Source: Chenopodium formosanum
Lineage: Eukaryota > Streptophyta > Magnoliopsida > Caryophyllales > Amaranthaceae
Reading direction: 5' to 3'
NCBI GenBank assembly: GCA_024500155.1
Contig: CM044871.1
Coordinates: 74,508,402-74,572,401, forward strand
Length of the DNA: 64,000 nucleotides
The position numbers were made by a program, and so were the translations under genes. Shown here piece after piece: positions 46,201-57,500 of the stretch (position 1 is its first letter; each line of letters opens with the position of its first letter). A model generated the notes under the pieces. That model did no database searches and was not told the origin of the DNA. It worked only from the letters and a program-made list of their open reading frames with translations.

Positions 46201-49200
46201 GTGTAAGAAAAAACATAATCATGTGGGATCTTGTTAGAATCGTTTTAATAAATAATAAGTACTATCATAATGTATACCTTTTATAATTTTCACTCATGGA
46301 GATTTATGGTTAAAGTTCTGCACTGGCAAGCATGAAAAATGAAACAGGTCAAGTAAAAAAGAACGGAGGAAGTATGTGTTTAAAAAGTAGTGAGACAGGA
46401 TGTCTCTTATTTACATAATGTGAGCTTCCTACTACTTTTTGGGTCCCGCCTGTTTGAAGTGAATAAATGGAGAAGTTGGTCCCCCTTTTTATAGTGCAAT
46501 GAAAGATATCTATGTTGACTATGGACATCAGGAGGGCAAAAAATCACATACAAGTAGTAATTTAGGATTCTTAGGCTCTTAGCTACTTTGTAGGCATCAT
46601 GTTCAAATAGCAATGAGAAGACAGTTTAGAACAAGATTTTCTCCAAATCCTTTCATGTAATATTGTCACTCCAGTAAAACTCTAAACTGATGTTGCAGGG
46701 GCAAGAGAAAACAGGTCCAAATCAATCCCACTAACTGACTGAGTACTTCTCTAAAATAATCTTAAAGCAAGAAACTACCAGATACACCTGAATAGCAGTA
46801 AGCACATTCTTACATCCAGCAAGATAAGCATAGATAAACATGATAACATCTACTACGTATATTGCTAACTGTGAATGAGAAACAGAAACCCCTTTAGAGT
46901 GCAAATCCCTGAAAAGGACATAACATTTTCACCCTTACTTGAAGACAAATAAAAATTTCACTAACAAAAAAAAAGCAAGAGAAGATCAGCTTACTACAAA
47001 CCCCTTGTGGCCCCTAAGCCCTAACCACTTCAAAGGCTAACCAAAATAAGCAGCTTACAAAAAAATTCTCCAGATAAGTATTTACAAGGTGTGCTGACGG
47101 CATGCTGCTGCCCAAAATCTTAGAAAAGGCCTAGGCGACGAGTTTTCAATGAACACTTAAGTACAAGGCTGTATAGTGTTAGCATTAACTTCATGTCTAC
47201 AACAGTTTCTACATAGTTTTTTTTTAAGAAATTGTGCCGCACCTTTATGATGCACGCACTTCATATTCGCGCTTTGTTCCTAGGTTTAGACCCCTATCAG
47301 CTTAATGCCCTTTCAGCCTTTTCAAACAATGCCCCAGATGGCCAGATCCACTTCCTTCACCTAATATAAACCCTTCCCACCCTATCACCTTATCATAGAA
47401 CAAACCAAGCTTAATTTGACCCTTAATTTAGCTTCAAGAAACATCACCACAAAAGCAAACTGGGTGACAGAGATAATAGACCCGGTTCAGGCTTGATACA
47501 ATTAAAGTACTATACCTCTTCAATAATTTTTGAAACCATGACATAGGTAGCGGAGAATACCTTTTCCAATACGATGCATTGTGTTTTCGTGAGCCAAGAG
47601 AATTGCATCAGGGTTGCATTTTTGAATAGCTGACAAACCTGAATATATCCACAAAAGCAGCAAGTCAAATACAAAAGACATGAAAATGCTGATCACTACA
47701 GCTTTCAGGAAATGCTTTGCTACAGATGTTTTGGAAACAGTACAAACAAGCATCCGGGTAAAAAAAAAAAAATCAGATGCTTTTATAACACCATTCAGAC
47801 CACACGATGAATGAGTAAACTTATGTGACTCATATAACACCAAGGGGAACTGCTAAGTAAAGTAGTAATAATGGCCACTGCTCCAACAAATTTGATGCGC
47901 TCAAACAACAAACAAGGCCAAGGAAAAAAAAAAATGTTTTTATCCTAGATCAACACTATACCTCCAGCAATCAACCACTCATGGATGTAGACCACATGCA
48001 ATAGCACTTTCATGAATTTCATCAATGGTGGCCATGTAAGGCAACTAAATTATTTTCTTCTATCAGAACCAACTTCTCTGAAATAAAATTTGGAAAAACA
48101 TTGAAAATGACTTACCATCAACATGATCAGGATGATGATGGGTAACAAACACGACCAGCTTTCTTGGTAAAGCTGCAATTATATCTGCAAGCTGATAAAA
48201 ACAATGAGACATGTTTGAGTATATTATGAGTTTATGACTGTAGAAAAAATTACAGATTATTCTTCTCATACCTACAGCTAAATAATCGAGCCATATTGTA
48301 CAGATTCTGATGGTTGTCTAATGAAACATCTATATTGAGTAGACATGACTAAGAACACATAAGTTGAAATTGAAAGCCTTTAAACCAAGGTAGTTTTATC
48401 CACTTCACCTCCTTCAAAAATTACCTCACATCTTCAAGTTACAGATGGTTTTCATATACGAAGTATTGTATTTCTCTTTGCATACTTGAAAGTGAAAGAG
48501 AGATAGCAACAGAAAATAGGCTCTACAACCCACATGGTAATATCTTGACAACTTAGATCTATGTTCAAACTAATAACGTTCTACTTTTACACAATTCAAA
48601 ATTTAATCAAACCTTAAAAAAAAAAAAATATCTTGACAGAAAGTGAAGGATCTTCACAAAAAACTTCTCCTTATCCATTAAATTGAAAACAGCTAAAGTT
48701 TGCAACCATTGTCGATGAGAGTAAGGAAGATCCGTGATGTGAAGAATCAGACATAAAATGAAGTCAATAACTTCATGAATAAGTATGATATTTGAAGATT
48801 TTGAACATCCTATGAGACCATGCAACCAATACAAGTCACATAGTCGTGTTACATATTCCTTTTTTTTTTATTACTTTTTTTTTAGAGGGGGGGTGGTTGT
48901 TGATAATTTTAGTCTTCCACCATGACGTGACTAAAACCGTGGATACCATATCTTCTAATAGAAAGAGAAAACAAGTAGATAGAGATCAACCAACTAAAGA
49001 AAAATTATATAGATGGGAATAGCTACCCCTTAAAACTGTGAAGCAAGAGGGAGGCATGATATTTCTCAAATTTCTCATAAATCCTCTACTAGTAAACTTA
49101 TTTACAAAGCTTTGCAATCTATGAGAAGCTATCAAAAAGAAGATAATATTAGGGTTTACGAATAATAGGAGTATGAACTCGCTGACAACTCTTCAATACA

Positions 49201-49351
49201 GAATATGTGAGATTGAGAGAATAACATACTGATCTTCCCCAAAACTTTGGGTATTTTTTCACCTTTTTTTTGTTATCTGAAATCTATCTATCTATCTATA
49301 ACTATATAATTAAAGACACACCTGGTGTATCCTTAGTATATTTAAAATAAA

Positions 49352-49387
<36 letters not shown>

Positions 49388-52300
49388 TTATCTTTTAAAA
49401 AAATTCATAGAGAATATACGCAATTTTTTTCTTTCAAAATTTAGGAAAAAAATTATAAAATAATATATTTACCGACTTAGATATCTAACCATATCTTTAT
49501 ATAAACTCCTATATAAGCAATTACCTTTTAATGTATAATGATTATTTATAGCAAAAAAAAAGCATGAATATATATGATATATCTTTCAAAGTAACATTTT
49601 TTTTTTTACGGTTAGATAGGGGGGTCTCTCATCCTATCACATGAATGAGTGGGATGAGCATCGAACCCCAATCACTTGGGGGAAGGATGGAAGGACTAAC
49701 TATCACTCCGCCTCCTATGTCCTCATCTTTCAAAGTAACATACTCCGTAGTTAATGAATGAAAAATTATCAAATATAAAATAAAAAAATCCCTCTGTTTT
49801 TAAATACTTGCTCCACTTTTCATTTCTGGTCGTTTTCAAATACTTGCTCTATTTCCTTATTTAGAAAGCTTTTACTATATTTAATTCATCTCTCAACTTT
49901 TCTTTTCTTTTTTTTTTAGTGGAATTCATCTCTCAACTTGTGCACCTAACATAAAAAATATTTTACTAATTTCATATTCTCTTTCCTCCGATTCTCTAAA
50001 CTACTTTGTTTTTTAGAATTTGTTATTCTTTCACCTACCCCACTACTTCCATATTTTATTACTTTATCCAATTTCTCTTAAAACTCCGCGCATGGAGAAA
50101 TGGAACTAGTATTTAAAAATGGAGGGAGAAATATGCCATTAAGGTTCAAAATAGAAGAAAGCATAAGCTAAAATTAATATTTAAACTTTTAAAGTTGCTT
50201 GATTCGGGATAAAATAAGAAATAGAGTTTGGACCAAATAATTTATTACATTTAAATATAATTTTAAATTAATACTCCGCAACAATAAGTGAAAAACTGTG
50301 CATGGCCTTAATGCACTTTATACATAATAGTTTTTCTTAATTACTCTAACAATTTTTTTTTATTAACTTCCACCGGTGGTTTTGATGGATGACTTCTGTC
50401 TACAAAAAGAACTACCCTACATGGTCTTTAGTTTTATTAAATATTTCCTCCGTTTCTTTTTAGTTTGACACGTTTCTTTAGTCACGTTTGTCAATGCAAA
50501 ACTTATTTTAAATTAAGTTGTCAAAAATTATTTTTCTAAGGTGAACTTATTTTTTCTGATTTGATTTGAATTGTTAATCCATAAGGGAATAATATATCAA
50601 ATGAGGTCGTAAAAGTTTTGTATTAATGTGTATATTCCAAATATATAATTTCCATAAATTTTCTATATGGAATTAACGATGTATAATGACAAAAAAAATA
50701 GCAAATAAAACGATAAGGTCTTATATGAACTTCTTTTTCTAGATCTGAACAAAACTTCTTTGTTTTTCTCTGATGTAGTCTGAAATAAGTAATAAGGTAC
50801 TTATATTAATTATATAAGGTAAACTACACATAACCTTAATGCACTTTATACATAATAGTTTTTCTTATTTACTCTAACAAAATTTTTATTAGCTTCCACC
50901 GGTGGTTTTAGTGGATAATTTCCATCCATAAAAAGAACTACCCTACGTGGTCTTTAGAATTATTAAATACTTCCTCCGCTTTTTTTTAGTTGACACGTTT
51001 TTTTAGTCACATTTGCTAATGTACAACTTCAACCATTCATATCTTTAATTACCAATAAAAAAAATTATGAAAAGTTTATATTTTGAAAATATAAACCGTC
51101 ACGAATCTAACAAGATCTCATATGACTATATATTTCATTACATATAAAGCACAAAACACGGTCAAAGTGGAGTATGTGAATATTACTAAAGTCAAAATGT
51201 GTCAACTAAAAAAAATGAAAGTAATATATAAATTCATCAAGACTTTCACCAATTCCATCACCCTAAGATTTAGTTTACTGAGATTAATGAAGCAACATAT
51301 GCAATACAAATATACAATTAAAAGAACCTTATATACAACTGAAGATAACGTTTAGTCATTTGGAGAGAAGATATCTAGAACTGAATAAAATATTGTGAGT
51401 TTGCTATCAAGCACTAGACATCCCTTTTGTCGACAATCCCTTTTGTCACACTACCTCCAACCAAAGACAACGATTACGAAGATTCTAAAAACTCTCATAG
51501 TAATATAGAATATTCTATGAAATATATCACCATTTTCAAGTCTCAAGATTCATGTAAATCACATTCATATAAAGCAATTTGTTGAAGCTTAAGAGTTTTG
51601 ATGATGATGAACACAAAGAGCAAACTTCAACTAATAAGAATTCTCTAAGTGTTGTAATAAGAATAGGTGAATTAGACTTTGAAAGTGGAAGAGTAACCTG
51701 ACTATGAGTCTGTTCTCATTGACTGAACTAGAGCTGAGGTGAACTAAAATGAATATTTTATAAGAGACGGAAATTAGGAGCTGAGCTGAACTAAACTAAA
51801 AATAAACGTATGAGACCAGGCCCTATGAAGACTCGAGGAGATTCCAAGGAAAGTTAAAGAAGATAGAAGAAGTGTTCTTTTACTAGAACTAGCAAGGGAA
51901 CTTGAAGACAACAAGTTGAGAAGCTTAACTTGTCTGCGTTGAAGACAGCAAGTTCCATAAGAACTTGGCCTGCAAGGTTCAAGTTCTTAGCTGGTGAACA
52001 AGTGACAGTAGGAACTTAGTCCTAGGCTGCGTGAAGTACAAGTATCCTGACTTGCAATATTTGACGAGGCAATTTATTTTTGTTAAGTTTATGTTTTTAA
52101 GATTGCTGTAAATATGATTGGCAAGATTATATATGAAATCTATTAGAAACGTGACAAAGCTTGGCAAACTTAAATTAAAAAAGTTTAAAAGAGATAACTT
52201 TTTATGAAAAGATTTTATTTCATACAATCCGATTATGTCAAAAGATACTACCTCTGGTCCAAATTACTCGCAACTTTGGAGTATTATTTGTGAGATATAA

Positions 52301-54509
52301 AATATTCCAAAGTTGCGAGTAATTTGGACCGGAGGTAGTATTATTCTTTTCATAATTTATCTTTTATAAGTATTTCTAAAAATATTTTCTTTACAAAAGA
52401 TTTACTTAAAACGTGTTTTGTGAAATTTGGTAATTTTACTAAAGTTATCTTTTGAAAATCCTACTTTCTATATGAGTTAATCTTGTATAAATAGTAGAAT
52501 TTACATTTCACATAACTTGTGAGTTTACGCGTGAAGAAATCAAAGAGTGCTTAATTGTGTAAGTTTGCCAAGTTCATACTTTGTCATATTAGTTTCAGAT
52601 TTCATGTATAGCTTTCCTTTCATATACTAGAGGTCTTTTTATTGGTTAGGATTTGGGTGAGTGAATTATATCATTGCATACAGTGTTGTAAGCTTCTAGG
52701 TTGAAGCTGGGTGAGGGAGTACCAGCGAATGGACTTAGGTTAGGCAAAATAGGGTTCTACTGTGTAGCAAGTTCAGTCTTGAACTTGTGAGTCTAGGCCT
52801 GATTATATAGTGAATTGGTTTGGCATTTGAAATCCCTTAAAAGGTCTTTTACTTCCAGTTAGGCCCTGGAAGGTTTCCTCGGAAAATCCCGTGTGCATTG
52901 CAAGTTCCTTTTATATTTTGTTATACATTCTGCAAAAGTAGTCATTAGGAACTCACATACAATTCACCCCCCCCCCTCTTCTTGTAGTGTTTGTCTCAAC
53001 TAACACAATTGTTTATAGTATAAAGTCATACACACTTTACAAGAGTGAGCTTCATCTTATGGTATATATTTATAAGAAATATACCATGTTGGCATACGTG
53101 CAGTGAATTAATGAAAGTTCTTTCAGAATTAAGCTGTCTTAAGCTAAGTAGGCTAAAAGTATACCTCTTGATGCAACCGAGATTTACATCCTGGATCTAT
53201 TATTAGTGCATCTCCATGAGCAATAAAACCTTTGCCGCTTTCCCTATTGGCAGCAAGCTGTGGAGCAATGACTACCAAGTTCGTAGTGGAGAAAGGCTTG
53301 CCAGTTCTACTTTCCATCGGTACAAGTGTAACACCCAGAGGATATTCCTGTAAAAGAGACAAAGTAATTGACAAAAGGTCATCAGAGAATGATTTCTACA
53401 AATCTACAACATCAATTGGAATTCATGATAAGAGAGTCGACGTTATCAAAAGAACCAACACTATTACAGAATAATGATCGAATACTTGCATGAGTTGATC
53501 TCTGTTTGAGATTGTATTCCACAATAAAAGAAAACATAGCAAAATAAACTGCTACATCAAAATAAATAAATAACAAAATATATACTAGTATAAATTAGAT
53601 TCAACCTGGTAATTCAAATTATGCGGAACATGCCACTTAGAGTATTTAGAGTCATGTGGAAAACCATTAACCACCAAGGGCCCCATACGATAACTATCCT
53701 GTGTTACTTCGGAGAGCCATTTGGAGCAATTAGACCAGGACATCCACTGGCAAGCCACTGCATATGGGTTTGCTCAATAGAAAAGAAGGAAAAAGTTACT
53801 TATGAGAAAGTTATATGAGCATTAGATACAACAAAAGTGTTTTATTATTCTATCAAGCTGGCCATAAATTAATAATATTCCCATAATTCATGCACTCATT
53901 AGCTTTTTTTTCTTAAATACTCTTTCCATCCCACGGCAAAGCGGAACAGAGGGAATAGTTGAGTATAATATCATAATTCACAATCATATTTGTAGCTATA
54001 GAAAATAAGAGCAAAATGAAGATGAACACGTCAGTATTACATCCAATTTTTATTTGTCTAGTTCTGCTCCGTACTTGATTCCATTTTATGGAAAACCTTC
54101 TTTACTATCTTTCCCCACAATATCTTTACACCTTTCTATTCTCTCCATCTTCCCTTATCAACCTCTTTCTTATTTTATCTTTACCCAACTTTTTAGCACA
54201 TCTCTATTACTTTATCCATATTTTTCTTCCACTACCTCACCATTTTCAAAATTTACTTTGATTTGTGTACGTATCTACAATGAGAAGAACAAATAAAAAT
54301 ATAAATTGATAAATGAGGTAGTTAACTCTTGTATCTAATCAAGTAATAGCACTATATTTTTTTATTGTTTCAAGAATTTGTTCCTAGTCCTACACTCCTA
54401 CCCGACTACTTCTAAAACTAATACTAAACTAATTACCGCTGACATCACCATTGCCATGTGCCAAGCTTCTTACAAAAAAAAATCCCCTCCAAAATAAAGC
54501 TAATGTTTG

Positions 54510-54545
<36 letters not shown>

Positions 54546-57500
54546 TTTATGACTAAATTTAAAACCACAAAATTTCTTATTGAGGGGAAAAAATAATCAA
54601 AGTGGTGGTTGGTCTCCTTCGTTTTCCTTCTTTTCTCCTATATTTCCTACATTTTATTGGTGATGGTATGAGTTTGAATTTTCTACTCTTTATTAATTCT
54701 TCTATTTTTTTTATAATGAAACAAAAACCACTAAAATGATATAATGCAAACATTTCATATATATTTTTTTTTAATTATGAAGTTAATTAGAATATTTAAC
54801 ATCATTTTTTTTTTAATTTGAACTCTATTTATTTAACAAAAGAGATCATTATTTATTATATTTTTACTTAAATTATTTATATCAGGCACATAAGAGGAGA
54901 ATTATTTTTATTGCTAAAACCGTGCATCGCACGGGACAAACCTAGTTAGTGTTCAAAAGTATTACCATGATCCCCAAGACAACTAAACTATATTGAATAC
55001 AAGTCATTAGTTCATACAAAACCCCATTATAAAGAAGAATGAGTCATCAGCATTATTCTCTCAGCCATATTAATATGCTCCCATCACTTGCACAAGCAAA
55101 TTCAACATTAATGCTTTGTTAAAATAGAAAAGAAGGAAGGAAAAGGAAGGGGAGGGAGAAGAAAGGTGAGCTCCATTATCCTTCCAAATCTCGCCAATTT
55201 TGAGGGAAATGTGCATATGAAGAGAGAGGGAAAATGGGTCCCTGATGTGAATTTGAAAAGGTCCCTGATAATTACTCCAATTAATCTTTTTAATTATTGG
55301 TTGTGGTTTATTTTGTAGGTAAAATTGACCTCAAATGTACATTGTGTGTTAATTAGTATTATAATATTGTGGGTTTAGAAATGTTATGTGGCTTATGCTC
55401 TGTACATGGACTCGGCAAAAATCATCACGTACCCGTGTCGACACGACACGACACGGACACGGGTGCGAAATTCGGGTCCGACTCACCTGATTGCACTCAG
55501 ACAGTTGACAACTAGAGCTTCATGTTCTTGAAGCTTCAAAAATGGCAGCAAGCTTGAGCAAAAAGACCGTTCAAATTTACACCATTTAAGAGAGGAGAGA
55601 GGAGAGAGGAGAGAGAAATCAGAAATTTATGGTTGAAATTAAATGTTTGACTGACACTAGACCCCAAATAACTTTCTTTCTTTTTTTTTCTTTAGCGTGT
55701 GGACCCACACTCCACTATCTCAATTCAATTCTTTTATTTTTAATGTACTCCCTCATTCACTCATTGTAATACTGGTATTCCTTGTGTCCGATTACACTAC
55801 AAATAATTTTATTTTTTGTTCACTATTGATAAAAACATACGAGTATAAAATTATAAAACTATAACAAATGAAAGTGTCGTATCCCCGCACATCCGAGTCC
55901 CCGTGTCCTAAAATTTTGGAAATCGACAAATTGGACACTCGGACACGTGTCCGTGTCCGACACACGTACCCGAGTCCATGTAACATAGGGCTTATGGGTT
56001 GCTAGAAATTATGTCATTCCGGTTAGGGTTTCATGTTAGTCTAATACTCCCTCCGTCCCATAATACTTGATATGTTACTAAAAAAAAAAAAATCCCAATA
56101 ATAAAAAAAAAAAATTTCCAATACTCTCTTTGGGACCACAAACCCCAAAATCCAATTAAATCCTACACTTCCTTTCTCCTCATTACCCTCACCTCCCCTA
56201 CTTTTTGTTTTCTTACGGTATAAAAATACAAAAGAGAATCCTTTATATAATAAACAAGTGTTTTAAATGGACTCACTTGTAGTTTTCTTAAACTACGTGT
56301 CCACCCCAACGTCTCAAGTATTATTGGGACAGAGGGAGTAACAATATATAAGGGGAACTGTACTACTTTATTATTCAGAATAATAATTAAGGTTATTAAA
56401 ATTAAGTTTATTCTTTTAATCTAATTTCTTGTGTTTTAGGAGTAATACATAAACCTTTAATCTTATTTTAGGATAGATTAAGATTATTAATTGAATACCT
56501 CATTCAAGAGTGGTTAAAGTGATTCAAAAACCAATTCGTTCTTTCACGGGTGATCGAGCGTATTTTCTATCGATTTCGTTTATTTTAGAATCAAGATTCA
56601 TATATTTGGGTCTAGATTTATATCAATCCCACCCTTTCCTTCCCCTTCCTCCACCCAATCCATTACCTAAACAAGAGATATTGTCCTCCCCCCAATCTCT
56701 TCCCTTCTTTTCGTTCCTTTTTATTTCCTTCTATCCAAACAATGTGTAACTTAGATTTATATAATGTTTTTCCAATCTCAATAATGTAATGCCAGCCTTC
56801 TCTCTCTTCTCTCTTATAAACCCTAGCCTCCATTGTCAATTTTGAAGGGGCTTTCAGTGGAAAGCCCCAAACTTTATTTTGTTCTAAGTTTTTTGTTTCT
56901 TAGGTTACAATAATGTCTCCCTCGAAAGAAAGGGTTTACCTCATTCAAAAGAAAGGGTTTATCTCCTTCGAAAGACAAAGTTTTTTCAATCTCCTTTGAA
57001 AGACAGTTTTTCAGACTCCTTCGAAAGACAAGGTTTTATTAGTGTTTAATTTGGCCTCCGATTGTGCGGGGCTACGATTGATTATGACTCGGATTCGGGT
57101 CACGAAATCAGCACAAGAATTTACTTTCTCCCAAAATTGCGAGCGACGACCGACAACTCAAAAAGTTGTATGAGACAACGAATCGAGAATGTGCCAAATT
57201 GTTATATTCATGTATTTGGATTCTTAGGCCTTCCCCAATTAATTCTTGATTGATTTTGTTAAATTCGTTTTCATTATTGTTAATTGTCAATTGTAAATGT
57301 CGTATGGCTTTAATTAATGAAATTTAGTGTTCCTTGGACTTCTTTCAAATAAAAAAAAATAAATAAATAAATAAAGGGGTTTTCTATATAATAACCCTGT
57401 TTTTTTCACTTTTCTACATTGTGCCCCAAAATATATCACTTTCTACACTGTAACCCCAATATATTTTTTGTTTTCATACGGTAACCTTGCCGTTAAAAAA

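Noticed and set aside
49598..49724. A functional tRNA gene
   Set aside because: Box A and box B are present, but no cloverleaf can be drawn, and the A-tail and 17-bp duplication identify a SINE.
49283..54945. One large Helitron from the 'tctatctatctataactat' word at 49283 to the terminus at 54945
   Set aside because: It would have to contain native exons 3 and 4 of the metallo-hydrolase gene, which are in phase with the rest; a nearer 5' end is more likely.
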